From the NCBI RefSeq assembly GCF_024112395.2, contig NZ_CP078013.2, positions 620,001 through 684,000 of the forward strand: DNA of 64,000 nt. The letters run 5' to 3'. A program made the position numbers and the translations under genes. This document shows, piece after piece, positions 10,485-19,449 of the stretch (the stretch's first letter is position 1; every line of letters starts with the position of its first letter). Source of the stretch: Pseudomonas pergaminensis. Its GTDB lineage: Bacteria > Pseudomonadota > Gammaproteobacteria > Pseudomonadales > Pseudomonadaceae. The notes beneath the pieces are model-generated. The model was not told where the DNA came from. It was given only the letters and a program-made list of their open reading frames with translations, and searched no databases.

Positions 10485-10571
10485 GGGCGATCCTCTAGGG
10501 TCGAAGGTGAGGGTGGCGGCGCGCAGCTGCCTTGGGACGACATGGTAGCAGCTTCAAGGTGCGCTTGGCCT

Positions 10572-10628
10572 TCACTTACCGCAGGCGTAAGCGGCCAGCA
10601 GGCCGTTGAACAGTTGATTGAGGTGCAT
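10572..10628 (-). CDS. Possible 18-residue small protein
   Basis: An ATG preceded by TGGAG eight bases upstream opens an 18-codon frame, MHLNQLFNGLLAAYACGK. It is an amphipathic to hydrophobic peptide in a 333-base gap between the small charged protein and azurin. Only the start signal and clean short frame support it, so it is a candidate. Confidence 0.25.
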   Translation of the reverse strand: MHLNQLFNGLLAAYACGK

Positions 10629-10732
10629 GGCTCGGACTCCAGTGGGTGATGGGCCGATCATAGGCAGGTGGCAGTACTTTGGCTGGTAGATTGTGTTGAT
10701 AAGTCTGATAGCCTAAAGTTGTATACAATCTG

Positions 10733-10746
10733 TTGATTCAGATCAT
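10733..10746 (+). promoter_or_regulatory. ANR/FNR-type box upstream of azurin
   Basis: TTGATTCAGATCAT matches the ANR consensus TTGAT-N4-ATCAA with one mismatch. It is 71 bases before the azurin ATG. The azurin gene of P. aeruginosa is known to be controlled by ANR, so oxygen-dependent control is likely here too. Confidence 0.7.
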
Positions 10747-10817
10747 AAGAATTCCTGCCTGCTTCAGGCACCCTTTGTCGCAATACGCGTTTTCTAAACC
10801 CTGCCTTGGAGATTCAC

Positions 10818-11264
10818 ATGTTTGCCAAACTCGTTGCTGTTTCCCTGCTGACTCTGGCGAGCGGCCAGTTGCTTGCTGCAGAGTGCAAGGTCACTGTCGA
10901 CTCCACTGACCAAATGTCCTTCAACACCAAAGCCATTGAAATCGACAAGAGCTGCAAGACATTCACCGTCGAGCTGACTCACTCCGGCAACCTGCCGAAA
11001 AACGTCATGGGCCATAACTGGGTGCTGACCAGTGCCGCCAACATGCAGCCGGTTGCCACTGACGGCATGGCCGCTGGTATCGACAAGGACTACCTGAAAC
11101 CCGGTGATGACCGCATCATCGCCCACACCAAGATCATCGGTGCGGGCGAGAAAGACTCGGTGACCTTCGATGTGTCGAAGCTGGCAGCCGGGACTGACTA
11201 CGCGTTCTTCTGCTCGTTCCCAGGCCACATCTCGATGATGAAAGGCACTGTGACTGTTAAGTAA
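10818..11264 (+). CDS. azu: Azurin, periplasmic blue copper protein
   Basis: A 148-residue precursor. A 20-residue signal peptide ends before [15 protein letters not shown], the standard mature start. Copper ligands are visible: His in [12 protein letters not shown], and Cys, His and Met in [14 protein letters not shown]. The disulfide cysteines near mature residues 3 and 26 are present. Azurin shuttles electrons in the periplasm, for example between cytochrome c551 and nitrite reductase or cytochrome oxidase. The start is chosen over a Met four codons upstream because the signal peptide and the TTGGAGA site fit it. An ANR box and a strong terminator bracket it as a single-gene unit. Confidence 0.97.
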   Translation: MFAKLVAVSLLTLASGQLLAAECKVTVDSTDQMSFNTKAIEIDKSCKTFTVELTHSGNLPKNVMGHNWVLTSAANMQPVATDGMAAGIDKDYLKPGDDRIIAHTKIIGAGEKDSVTFDVSKLAAGTDYAFFCSFPGHISMMKGTVTVK

Positions 11265-11278
11265 GCCGATTCCGATCG

Positions 11279-11307
11279 AAAAAAAGCGCCTCGAGGGGCG
11301 CTTTTTT
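11279..11307 (+). terminator. Rho-independent terminator after azurin
   Basis: AAAAAAGCGCC pairs with GGCGCTTTTTT around a short loop, 15 bases after the stop. Confidence 0.9.
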
Positions 11308-11338
11308 GTGGGCGTTCAGTTGAACTGAGTCATCGTTC

Positions 11339-11421
11339 ATCGCAGGCAAGCCAGCTCCCACATTCAAGCGCATTCTCATGCTGGAACTCAGTCAACTGTG
11401 GGAGCTGGCTTGCCTGCGATA
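11339..11421. repeat. REP-like inverted doublet, type B
   Basis: The arms CGCAGGCAAGCCAGCTCCCA and its reverse complement enclose about 35 bases, between azurin and nadE, which converge. The same arms recur near 16.3, 23.3 and 55.5 kb. Confidence 0.9.
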
Positions 11422-11458
11422 GCGGTCTAACAGTCAGCACAAGCCTATCTGGTTCACC

Positions 11459-12286
11459 TCACGGCGCAAACGGCATGACCCGCTTGTGCTCGGTCTTGCG
11501 GTAGGTGTCGCAGATAATCTTGAACGCTTCCTCACGCACCGGCTCGCCGTGCAGGAATGCATCGATCTCGGCGTAGGTCACGCCATGTGACGCTTCGTCC
11601 GGCTTGCCCGGCGACAGGTCTTCGAGGTCGGCAGTCGGAATCTTCTCCACCAACGATTCCGGCGCGCCAAAGTGCCGCGCAATCGCACGCACCTGGTTCT
11701 TCACCAGGCCGCTCAACGGCGCCAGGTCGCACGCGCCGTCACCGAACTTGGTGAAAAAACCCATCACCGCTTCCGCCGCATGGTCGGTACCGATCACCAG
11801 GCCACCGGCCGCGCCAGCGATGGTGTACTGCGCCACCATGCGCATGCGTGCCTTGGTGTTGCCCAGTACGAAGTCGCGGGACACCGCGGCCTTGCCTTCA
11901 AATGCCGCCACTTCATTGGCCAGGGCTTTCACCGCCGGGCCGATGTTCACGGTGTGGCGCTCGTCCGGCTCGATAAAGTCCACCGACGCCTGGGCGTCGA
12001 TCTCATCGAACTGGGTTTCGTACGGCAGGCGCACGGCGATAAAACGGTAGGCCTCATCGCCGGTGCTGGCGCGCAGTTCCTGCATCGCACGTTGGGCCAA
12101 CAGGCCTGCGGTCAGGGAATCGACGCCACCGCTGATGCCCAGCACCAACGCCTTGAGCCCGGAATTGCGCAGGCAGTCCTGGATAAAGGTCACGCGGCGG
12201 GCAACCTCGGCCTCAAGGGCCGCCTGGTCGTTGAACGGTGCTTGGACCTTGAGCTGTTCAGCAATCTCACGCTGTACGGCTTGCAT
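11459..12286 (-). CDS. nadE: Ammonia-dependent NAD+ synthetase
   Basis: A 275-residue protein, the usual length of the NH3-dependent form without an N-terminal glutaminase domain. The PP-loop motif SGGVDS is at about residue 54 ([14 protein letters not shown]). It converts nicotinate adenine dinucleotide, ATP and ammonia to NAD+. The ATG follows the pncB stop by three bases, and its ribosome binding site (AAGGAG) lies inside the end of pncB, so the two are co-translated steps of NAD salvage. Confidence 0.95.
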   Translation of the reverse strand: MQAVQREIAEQLKVQAPFNDQAALEAEVARRVTFIQDCLRNSGLKALVLGISGGVDSLTAGLLAQRAMQELRASTGDEAYRFIAVRLPYETQFDEIDAQASVDFIEPDERHTVNIGPAVKALANEVAAFEGKAAVSRDFVLGNTKARMRMVAQYTIAGAAGGLVIGTDHAAEAVMGFFTKFGDGACDLAPLSGLVKNQVRAIARHFGAPESLVEKIPTADLEDLSPGKPDEASHGVTYAEIDAFLHGEPVREEAFKIICDTYRKTEHKRVMPFAP

Positions 12287-12289
12287 GAT

Positions 12290-13504
12290 TCACTCCTTGC
12301 TAGAGATGGCAGGTACTTTGAAAACATGACGCAAATAGGCGACGAAATTCGGGTCGGTGCAGTGGGTCTTGCCCGCTTCATCGGAGATCTTCGCGACGGG
12401 CTGGCCATTGCAGGCGGTCATTTTAAGCACGATGCTCATCGGCTCGACACCTGGAATGTCACAGGTTAGGTTTGTGCCGATGCCAAAGCTCACATTGATC
12501 CGACCCCGCAAGGCGCGGAATATCTCCAGGGCCTTGGGCAACGACAGGCTGTCGGAGAACACCAGGGTCTTGCTCATCGGCTCGATGCCGAGCTTGTGGT
12601 AGTGGGTGATGGCCTTTTCTGCCCATTGCACGGGATCGCCGGAGTCATGGCGCAGGCCGTCGAACAGCTTGGCGAAGTACAGGTCGAAGTCGCCCAGGAA
12701 CGCGTCGGTGGTGATGCAGTCGGTCAGGGCGATACCCAACAGGCCACGGTATTCGCGGACCCAGCAGTCGAGCGCGGCGATCTGGCTGTCGATCAGGCGC
12801 GGGCCGAGTTGCTGGTGGGCCATGATCCATTCGTGGGCCATGGTGCCCAGCGGCTTCATGTCGAACTCGCGCGCCAGGTGCACGTTGCTGGTGCCGACGA
12901 AGCGCCCGGGGAAGTCATGCTTGAGCACGCTGACCACTTCTTCCTGCACACGGTACGAGAAGCGCCGACGCGTGCCGAAGTCAGCCACTTGCAGCTCGGA
13001 CAGCTCGTCGCTGCTGGCGTTGGCGGTCAGCCAGTCGAACTTGCGGTACAGCTGCTCGCGGGCCTGTTCGAGGATCACGGTCTGGTAGCGATAGCGGTTA
13101 CGCACTTCGCTGACGATAGCCAGCATCGGCACTTCAAACAGGATCACATGCAGCCACGGCCCGCGCAGGCGGATGAACAACTCACCGTTCTCGATGCCGG
13201 TCTGCACGTAGCGCAGGTTGAAGCGGAACAGCCCGAGGAAGCGCAAAAAGTCCGGCTTCATAAAGCTGATGCGTTCCAGGAAACCCAACTGGTCCGGGCT
13301 CAGGCTCAGCTCGGCGAGGCGCTCGATCTGGTAGCGGATCTCCGCCAGGTACGGGCGCAGGTCTTCGCTGTTACGGCAACGAAACTCCCATTCAACTTCC
13401 ACGTTGGGGTAGTTGTGCAGCACCGCCTGCATCATGGTCAGCTTGTAGAAGTCGGTGTCGAGCAAGTTCTGCACGATGCGATCGGCAAACACACTCTCGC
13501 TCAT
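12290..13504 (-). CDS. pncB: Nicotinate phosphoribosyltransferase
   Basis: A 404-residue protein that makes nicotinate mononucleotide from nicotinate and PRPP. Family segments include [16 protein letters not shown] near the start, [22 protein letters not shown] with the conserved regulatory His region, and [10 protein letters not shown] near the end. The start at MSESVFAD is preferred over an ATG 16 codons upstream because GGAG lies nine bases before it. It forms an operon with nadE; the intermediate NadD step is not in the window. Confidence 0.95.
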   Translation of the reverse strand: MSESVFADRIVQNLLDTDFYKLTMMQAVLHNYPNVEVEWEFRCRNSEDLRPYLAEIRYQIERLAELSLSPDQLGFLERISFMKPDFLRFLGLFRFNLRYVQTGIENGELFIRLRGPWLHVILFEVPMLAIVSEVRNRYRYQTVILEQAREQLYRKFDWLTANASSDELSELQVADFGTRRRFSYRVQEEVVSVLKHDFPGRFVGTSNVHLAREFDMKPLGTMAHEWIMAHQQLGPRLIDSQIAALDCWVREYRGLLGIALTDCITTDAFLGDFDLYFAKLFDGLRHDSGDPVQWAEKAITHYHKLGIEPMSKTLVFSDSLSLPKALEIFRALRGRINVSFGIGTNLTCDIPGVEPMSIVLKMTACNGQPVAKISDEAGKTHCTDPNFVAYLRHVFKVPAISSKE

Positions 13505-13626
13505 AACGGGAATCTCCAGACGGGTCGGCGATGGGCGCCGACCTTTACGCACAATTGAGGAAGGGGGCTAGTGGCGCATAGACCTGTGGGGTTTTGCCAG
13601 TGATTTTTTGCGCTGGAGCTACCGAC

Positions 13627-13700
13627 GCCTTCGCGAGCAAGCCCGCTCCCACCTTTGGAATGCATTTCAAGTGTGGGAGCGGGCTTGCTCGCGACGGCGA
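13627..13700. repeat. REP-like inverted doublet, type A
   Basis: CGCCTTCGCGAGCAAGCCCG is mirrored 25 bases later by CGGGCTTGCTCGCGACGGCG. It separates pncB from the upstream LysR gene. Confidence 0.9.
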
Positions 13701-13711
13701 TTCTCCAGGCG

Positions 13712-14602
13712 CTAAAGCACCTGCTCCATCATCCACTTCACAAATTCACGCACCTTGGGCACCTCCGCCGAATGTTCGGGGTAGGCCAGGTAATACGCAT
13801 CCTGGCTCGGCATTGCATGCTGCCAGGGAATGACCAGCTTGCCTTCGGCCAACTCTTCTTCCACCAGAAAGCGCGGCAACAACGCCACGCCACAGCCCAC
13901 CTGCGCGGCCCGAATGCACATATAGAAGGTGTCGAAGCGTGGCCCGTGATAGCTGTGCTCGGTGTGGAAGCCCTGGCTGGCAAACCAGTCGTGCCAGCCC
14001 TGGGGACGCGAAGCGTTTTGCAGCAGCACCAGGTCGCTCAGTTGCGTGGGATCGGTGAACGGCTGCGCCGGCAGGCTTTCTGGCGCGCACACCGGCACCA
14101 ACGCTTCGCTGAACAATTTGAGGCTTTCGGTGCCCGGCCGTGAGCCCTGGCCGAAGTAGAAGGCCATGTCGGCCTTGCCTTGCAACAATTCATCCGGCTC
14201 CTGTTCATTGCACAGGTCCAAATGGATCTGCGGATGACGCAGGCGCCAGCCCTTGAGGCGCGGCACCAGCCAGCGCGCGCCGAAGGTGTAGGGCGTGGAC
14301 ACGCGCAGCACTTCGGTTTCGCCGCCGTAGGAGCGCAGGTAATGGGTGGACATCTCCACCTGGGTGAGGATCTTGCGCACTTCCACCAGATACAGGTCGC
14401 CTGCCGGGGTCATCTGCAAGCGCCGACGCACCCGGCGAAACAGCAGGTGTTGCAGCAGTTCTTCCAGTTGCGCCACCTGTTTGCTCACCGCGCTCTGCGT
14501 GAGGTTCAGCTCCTCGGCGGCGCGGGTGAAGCTCAAGTGGCGGGTGGCGGCTTCGAAACACTGCAGGGCAGTGATCGAGGGCAAATGTCTTTTGTTCAGC
14601 AC
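13712..14602 (-). CDS. LysR family regulator, divergent from amaB
   Basis: A 296-residue LysR protein. A helix-turn-helix occupies residues about 10-60 (SFTRAAEELNLTQSAVSKQV), followed by a substrate-binding domain with the usual HPQIHLDL start. The GTG start is chosen because AGAGG lies eight bases upstream; the frame stays open further upstream only as antisense of amaB. It is divergent from amaB by 154 bases, the same arrangement as the regulator beside the lysine/pipecolate genes of P. putida. Its likely role is to control amaB-amaA in response to a lysine catabolite. The effector is inferred. Confidence 0.9.
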   Translation of the reverse strand: MLNKRHLPSITALQCFEAATRHLSFTRAAEELNLTQSAVSKQVAQLEELLQHLLFRRVRRRLQMTPAGDLYLVEVRKILTQVEMSTHYLRSYGGETEVLRVSTPYTFGARWLVPRLKGWRLRHPQIHLDLCNEQEPDELLQGKADMAFYFGQGSRPGTESLKLFSEALVPVCAPESLPAQPFTDPTQLSDLVLLQNASRPQGWHDWFASQGFHTEHSYHGPRFDTFYMCIRAAQVGCGVALLPRFLVEEELAEGKLVIPWQHAMPSQDAYYLAYPEHSAEVPKVREFVKWMMEQVL

Positions 14603-14617
14603 GGCACGCCTCTTTTT

Positions 14618-14632
14618 ATTCTTTGCATGAAT
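14618..14632. promoter_or_regulatory. Candidate LysR operator
   Basis: ATTC-N7-GAAT is a dyad fitting the LysR T-N11-A rule. It lies 16 bases before the regulator start in the regulator-amaB intergenic region, where autoregulation is usual. Confidence 0.4.
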
Positions 14633-14756
14633 AAACGGAATGATATCTCGCCTAATCGTCGTTTGTTGGCAAGTCTTGGGCCAGCTACAAATAAGGTCTG
14701 GATCGCCGTGTCGGTGGCGGCGCAATTTTTCTGTTTGTAGATTGAAGGAGTGACCC

Positions 14757-16247
14757 ATGGTTGCCGCATTGCTTGATCGTCTCGGGGTAAACCCGGCGCT
14801 GTACCAGTCGGGCAAACAGCCCGTGCATTCGCCGATTGATGGCAGCCGCATCGGCAGCGTGCACTGGGAAGGTGCCGCCGAGGTGGAGCAGCAGGTCAGT
14901 CGCGCCGAGCATGCATTCGACGCCTGGCGCAAGGTGCCGGCCCCGCGCCGTGGCGAACTGGTGCGCCAATTTGGCGATGTATTGCGCGAATACAAGGCGG
15001 ACCTGGGTGAACTGGTGTCTTGGGAAGCCGGCAAGATTACCCAGGAAGGCCTGGGCGAAGTGCAGGAAATGATCGACATTTGCGACTTCGCTGTCGGGCT
15101 GTCGCGCCAGCTGTACGGTTTGACCATCGCCTCTGAGCGTCCGGGCCACCACATGCGTGAAACCTGGCACCCGCTGGGCGTGGTCGGCGTGATCAGCGCC
15201 TTCAACTTCCCGGTGGCCGTGTGGGCGTGGAACACCGCCCTGGCCCTGGTGTGCGGCAACGCCGTGATCTGGAAACCGTCGGAAAAGACCCCGCTCACCG
15301 CCCTGGCCTGCCAGGCGCTGTTCGAGCGTGTGCTGAAGAAATTCGACGGCGCCCCCGAGTACCTGAGCCAGGTGATCATCGGCGGTCGTGATGCCGGTGC
15401 CGCGCTGGTGGATGACCCGCGCGTCGCCCTGATCAGCGCCACCGGCAGCACGCGCATGGGCCGCGAAGTGGCGCCGAAAGTCGCCGCACGTTTTGCCCGC
15501 AGCATCCTTGAGCTGGGCGGCAACAACGCGATGATCCTCGGCCCAAGTGCCGACCTGGACATGGCCGTGCGCGCCATCCTGTTCAGCGCCGTCGGCACTG
15601 CCGGCCAGCGTTGCACCACCCTGCGCCGCCTGATCGCCCATGAATCGGTCAAGGATGAAATCGTCACCCGCCTCAAGGCCGCCTATTCCAAGGTGCGCAT
15701 CGGCCACCCGCTGGAAGGCAACCTGATCGGCCCGCTGATCGACAAGCATGGCTTCGACAACATGCAGGACGCCCTGGAGCAAGCCTTGAGCGAAGGCGGA
15801 AAGGTGTTCGGCGGCAAGCGCCAACTGGAAGACACATTCCCCAACGCTTATTACGTGTCGCCGGCGATTGTGGAAATGCCCGAGCAAAGTGATGTGGTGT
15901 GCACCGAGACGTTTGCGCCGATTCTCTACGTGGTGGGCTACACCGACTTCGCCGATGCCCTGCGCCTGAACAATGCCGTGCCGCAAGGCTTGTCGTCGTG
16001 CATCTTCACCACCGACGTGCGTGAAGCCGAGCAGTTCATGTCGGCGGTCGGCAGTGACTGTGGCATCGCCAACGTCAACATCGGCCCGAGCGGCGCGGAA
16101 ATCGGTGGCGCATTTGGCGGTGAGAAAGAGACCGGCGGCGGGCGTGAGTCGGGTTCGGATGCGTGGCGCGGGTACATGCGTCGCCAGACCAACACCGTGA
16201 ACTACTCGTTGGAATTGCCGCTGGCCCAGGGCATTACTTTCGACTGA
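14757..16247 (+). CDS. amaB: L-aminoadipate-semialdehyde dehydrogenase
   Basis: A 496-residue aldehyde dehydrogenase of the ALDH7 (antiquitin) type. Visible sites are the cofactor segment ISAFNFPVAVWAWNTA, the catalytic Glu in LELGGNNA and the nucleophile Cys in GTAGQRCTT. It oxidises alpha-aminoadipate semialdehyde to alpha-aminoadipate in lysine/pipecolate breakdown. The pairing with a LysR gene and an FAD pipecolate oxidase gene matches the amaB-amaA locus of P. putida. The ribosome binding site is GAAGGAG. Confidence 0.93.
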   Translation: MVAALLDRLGVNPALYQSGKQPVHSPIDGSRIGSVHWEGAAEVEQQVSRAEHAFDAWRKVPAPRRGELVRQFGDVLREYKADLGELVSWEAGKITQEGLGEVQEMIDICDFAVGLSRQLYGLTIASERPGHHMRETWHPLGVVGVISAFNFPVAVWAWNTALALVCGNAVIWKPSEKTPLTALACQALFERVLKKFDGAPEYLSQVIIGGRDAGAALVDDPRVALISATGSTRMGREVAPKVAARFARSILELGGNNAMILGPSADLDMAVRAILFSAVGTAGQRCTTLRRLIAHESVKDEIVTRLKAAYSKVRIGHPLEGNLIGPLIDKHGFDNMQDALEQALSEGGKVFGGKRQLEDTFPNAYYVSPAIVEMPEQSDVVCTETFAPILYVVGYTDFADALRLNNAVPQGLSSCIFTTDVREAEQFMSAVGSDCGIANVNIGPSGAEIGGAFGGEKETGGGRESGSDAWRGYMRRQTNTVNYSLELPLAQGITFD

Positions 16248-16270
16248 TTCCTGAAGTCGAAGCGCGATCA

Positions 16271-16360
16271 ATGTGGGAGCTGGCCTGCCTGCGATAGCAT
16301 CACCATGGGGTACCTGATACACCGAGGTGCCTGCATCGCAGGCAAGCCAGCTCCCACATT
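16271..16360. repeat. REP-like inverted doublet, type B, inside the ama operon
   Basis: ATGTGGGAGCTGGCCTGCCT and its mirror GCAGGCAAGCCAGCTCCCAC flank about 38 bases in the 173-base gap between amaB and amaA. Confidence 0.9.
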
Positions 16361-16420
16361 TGATTGGGTTTGCAATTCAAAATAACAGTTGTTTGTTAGG
16401 TTTCATCCCGGAGTCTGGCA

Positions 16421-17704
16421 ATGGCACTACGCGAAACATGTTTGTGGGAGCACCTCACCCCTGGCCGGCCGGATCGTGCGGCGCTCAAGGGTGAGGTCAA
16501 GGTCGATGTGTGTGTGATCGGCGCCGGGATCACGGGCCTTTCGGCAGCCATTCATTTGCTGGAGCAGGGTAAAAGCGTCGCCGTGCTGGAGGCTCATCGC
16601 ACCGGGCATGGTGGTTCGGGGCGCAACGTCGGGCTGGTCAACGCCGGCATGTGGATCCCGCCGGACGACATCGAAGCCGGTTTTGGCGAGGCGGTGGGCA
16701 GCCAGCTCAACCGCATGTTGGGCGCGGCACCGTCGCTGGTGTTCAGCCTGATCGACAAATACACCATCGATTGCCAACTGCGCCGTGAAGGCACCTTGCA
16801 CATGGCGCACAACGCCCGTGGCGAGGCGGATTTACGCAGTCGCGAAGAACAATGGAAGCGCCGTGGCGCACCGGTGGAACTGCTCACCGGCCAGGCTTGC
16901 GAGCAGGCCACCGGTACCCGGAAAATCGCTGCCGCCTTGCTGGACCGGCGCGCCGGCACCCTGAACCCGATGGCCTATACCAGTGGCTTGGCCAACGCGG
17001 CGGTCGGCCTGGGCGGGCAGTTATTCGACCATTCTCCCGTCACCCAGCTTGAACGCCAAGGCGCGCACTGGTCGGTGCAGACCGCCCAGGGTTTAGTGCA
17101 GGCTGCACAGGTGGCGATCGCCTCCAATGCCTACACCGAAGGCGAATGGACCGAACTGCGGCGCAATTTTTTCCCCGGTTACTACTATCAGGTCGCGTCG
17201 GCTCCGCTGACGGACGACACCGCCAAACAGATCCTGCCCGGTGGCCAGGGCTCCTGGGACACGCGCCAGGTGCTGAGCAGCATCCGCCGTGATGCCGATG
17301 GCCGTCTGTTGCTCGGCAGCCTGGGCAATGGCAACCAGAAACCGGCATGGTTCCTCAAGGCGTGGGCCGATCGGGTGCAGCAGCATTACTTCCCGTACCT
17401 CAAATCGGTGCAGTGGGAATTCACCTGGACCGGCTGCATCGCCTTCACCCCGGATCACTTGATGCGCCTGTTCGAGCCCGCCCCTGGCCTCGTGGCAGTC
17501 ACGGGCTATAACGGGCGTGGCGTGACCACCGGCAGCGTGGTCGGCAAGGCGTTTGCCGACTACCTGTGTCACCAGAATCCCCAGGCGTTGCCGATCCCAT
17601 TCGCGCCTATGCAGCCGTTGGCCGGGGTGGGACTGCGCAGCTGTCTTTATGAAGCAGGATTCTCGCTGTATCACGCTGGGCAATGCTTGAGGATCGTTAT
17701 CTGA
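16421..17704 (+). CDS. amaA: L-pipecolate oxidase (FAD-dependent oxidoreductase)
   Basis: A 427-residue DAO-type flavoprotein. The Rossmann dinucleotide motif GAGITGLSAA lies near residue 30, followed by LEAHRTGHGGSGRN, a usual FAD contact. Its C-terminal part has GYNGRGVTTG, typical of this fold. Placed after amaB, it is best read as AmaA, which oxidises L-pipecolate to piperideine-6-carboxylate, in equilibrium with aminoadipate semialdehyde, the AmaB substrate. The last ~25 residues are hydrophobic, which fits membrane association but could also be a variable tail. Confidence 0.9.
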   Translation: MALRETCLWEHLTPGRPDRAALKGEVKVDVCVIGAGITGLSAAIHLLEQGKSVAVLEAHRTGHGGSGRNVGLVNAGMWIPPDDIEAGFGEAVGSQLNRMLGAAPSLVFSLIDKYTIDCQLRREGTLHMAHNARGEADLRSREEQWKRRGAPVELLTGQACEQATGTRKIAAALLDRRAGTLNPMAYTSGLANAAVGLGGQLFDHSPVTQLERQGAHWSVQTAQGLVQAAQVAIASNAYTEGEWTELRRNFFPGYYYQVASAPLTDDTAKQILPGGQGSWDTRQVLSSIRRDADGRLLLGSLGNGNQKPAWFLKAWADRVQQHYFPYLKSVQWEFTWTGCIAFTPDHLMRLFEPAPGLVAVTGYNGRGVTTGSVVGKAFADYLCHQNPQALPIPFAPMQPLAGVGLRSCLYEAGFSLYHAGQCLRIVI

Positions 17705-17847
17705 TCAGCGAAATACCGCTCAGAAGCCTGCATTTTCTTAGCACGCTACTAATCTGTATTGGTGCAAGTCGTAGCAATCACGCACTGTAAATGTGCAGTT
17801 CCGTTACGCCGTCTGTTACAGCTGTAGGAACTGTCGTTTATAGCTTT

Positions 17848-17921
17848 GGTTGCAGGTGCGACCTGCTGAGGTTGTACTTTTTGGATCCATTGGTTGCACC
17901 TTCTGATGCTAGAGGGTTGCA
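17848..17921 (+). promoter_or_regulatory. Three direct GGTTGCA copies upstream of the braC promoter
   Basis: GGTTGCA occurs at 17848-17854, 17892-17898 and 17915-17921. They lie 73-146 bases upstream of a sigma-54 promoter, with starts 44 and 23 bases apart, near whole helical turns. This position fits sites of an enhancer-binding protein. A GCAGGT/ACCTGC hairpin overlaps the first copy. The rest of the 374-base gap between amaA and braC shows no gene. Confidence 0.35.
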
Positions 17922-17993
17922 CGTCCTGGCGAATGGAGGCGAAACGCCTGCAATAACAATGACACCGTGTCTTTTTGAAGAATAAAAACGTAA

Positions 17994-18009
17994 TGGCACG
18001 CGCCTTGCT
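17994..18009 (+). promoter_or_regulatory. Sigma-54 (RpoN) promoter of braC
   Basis: TGGCACGCGCCTTGCT fits the -24/-12 consensus TGGCACG-N4-TTGCT at every defined position. The -12 element is about 70 bases before the braC ATG. Confidence 0.8.
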
Positions 18010-18078
18010 CTGGGCTTTCAGTGAAAAGTTTGAACGCAAGTTGTCGTGCCAAAAATCAAAAATATCGGAGCACCACTC

Positions 18079-19215
18079 ATGTCCCAGACGTTTTACAAGA
18101 AAGGTTTTCTGGCCCTCGCCGTTGCAGCGGCGCTGGGTGTTTCTGCGTTTGTTCAAGCTGATGTGAAGATTGGCGTAGCGGGGCCGATGACCGGTGCCAA
18201 CGCCGCTTTCGGTGAGCAGTACATGAAGGGTGCCCAAGCGGCAGCCGATGTGATCAACAAGGCCGGCGGCATCAACGGTGAGAAAATCGTGCTGGTTGCC
18301 GGCGACGATGCCTGCGAACCCAAGCAGGCCGTGGCTGTGGCCAACCGCCTGGCAGACCAGGACAAAGTGATCGGCGTGGTCGGCCACTTCTGCTCCTCCA
18401 ACACCATCCCGGCGTCCGAGGTGTATGACGAAGCGGGCATCATCGCGATCACCCCAGGTTCCACCAACCCACAAGTGACCGAACGTGGCCTGGGCGCCAT
18501 GTTCCGCATGTGCGGCCGTGACGACCAGCAAGGCATCGTTGCCGGCGACTACATCGTCGACGTGCTCAAGGGCAAGAAAGTCGCCGTGATCAACGACAAG
18601 GACACCTACGGTAAAGGCTTGGCTGACGCTACCGCTGCCCAGTTGACCAAGCGCGGCGTCAAGCCAGTGCTGGAAGAAGGCCTGACCCGTGGCGAGAAGG
18701 ACTTCAGCGCCCTGGTCACCAAGATCCGCTCCACCGGTGCCGACGTCGTGTACTTCGGCGGCCTGCACCCGGAAGCCGGTCCACTGGTTCGCCAGATCCG
18801 TGAAGCCGGTCTGAAAGACGTGAAGTTCATGTCCGATGACGGTGTTGTGACCGACGAACTGGTGGCCACCGCTGGCGGCAAGCAATACGTCGATGGCGTG
18901 TACATGACCTTCGGCGCTGACCCGCGCCTGCTGCCAGACAGCAAGGCGGTGGTGGAAGAGTTCCGTAAGAACGGTACCGAGCCAGAAGGCTACACCCTGT
19001 ACGCCTACGCGTCGGTCCAGGCCCTGGCCGCCGGCTTCAACGGTGCCAAGTCCAACAAGGGTGAAGATGCCGCCAAGTGGCTCAAGGCTCACCCGGTAAA
19101 AACCGTCATGGGCGAAAAAGCCTGGGATTCCAAGGGCGACCTGAAAATCTCCGACTACGTGGTTTACCAGTGGGATAAAGACGGCAAATACCATCAGCTG
19201 GAAAAACAGAAGTAA
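18079..19215 (+). CDS. braC: Branched-chain amino acid ABC transporter, periplasmic binding protein
   Basis: A 378-residue precursor. The ATG with CGGAG upstream gives a signal peptide (KKGFLALAVAAALGVSAFVQA) cut before DVKIGVAGPMTGANAAFGEQ, the usual mature start of Leu/Ile/Val/Ala-Thr binding proteins. An upstream in-frame Met at 18046 would add residues before the signal peptide and is rejected. BraC binds ligand in the periplasm and delivers it to BraDEFG. A sigma-54 promoter lies directly upstream, pointing to control by nitrogen or by a specific activator. Confidence 0.95.
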   Translation: MSQTFYKKGFLALAVAAALGVSAFVQADVKIGVAGPMTGANAAFGEQYMKGAQAAADVINKAGGINGEKIVLVAGDDACEPKQAVAVANRLADQDKVIGVVGHFCSSNTIPASEVYDEAGIIAITPGSTNPQVTERGLGAMFRMCGRDDQQGIVAGDYIVDVLKGKKVAVINDKDTYGKGLADATAAQLTKRGVKPVLEEGLTRGEKDFSALVTKIRSTGADVVYFGGLHPEAGPLVRQIREAGLKDVKFMSDDGVVTDELVATAGGKQYVDGVYMTFGADPRLLPDSKAVVEEFRKNGTEPEGYTLYAYASVQALAAGFNGAKSNKGEDAAKWLKAHPVKTVMGEKAWDSKGDLKISDYVVYQWDKDGKYHQLEKQK

Positions 19216-19249
19216 GCATTAACGCGACCACGCAGGCAACACAGAGCCA

Positions 19250-19342
19250 CTGTGGGAGCCGGGCTTGCCCGCGATGACGGACTGACAGTCGACACCTGTG
19301 TTGAATGTGAACCCGCTATCGCAGGCAAGCCAGCTCCCACAG
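19250..19342. repeat. Mixed REP-like doublet between braC and braD
   Basis: The left arm reads TGTGGGAGCCGGGCTTGCCC and the right arm GCAGGCAAGCCAGCTCCCAC. The arms belong to different subtypes, so pairing is imperfect. It lies in the 234-base gap between binding protein and permease genes. Confidence 0.85.
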
Positions 19343-19449
19343 GGGATCGAGGTTGCCAACTGCATCGTGTCCAGCAACGACTCTGTTTTTTCCTCCAGAA
19401 GCGCCGCACACCCACCGGTGTGCAGGTGCTCACCGCGTGAGATTGCGTT

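Noticed and set aside
14667..14685. Sigma-54 promoter before amaB
   Set aside because: TTGGCAAGTCTTGGGCC has GG-N10-GC spacing but the -12 element is poor (GGGC for TTGC), so the match is not convincing.
13712..15676. A 654-codon minus-strand frame as a long LysR fusion
   Set aside because: The part upstream of 14602 is antisense to amaB. A GTG with a good ribosome binding site at 14602 gives a LysR protein of normal length.
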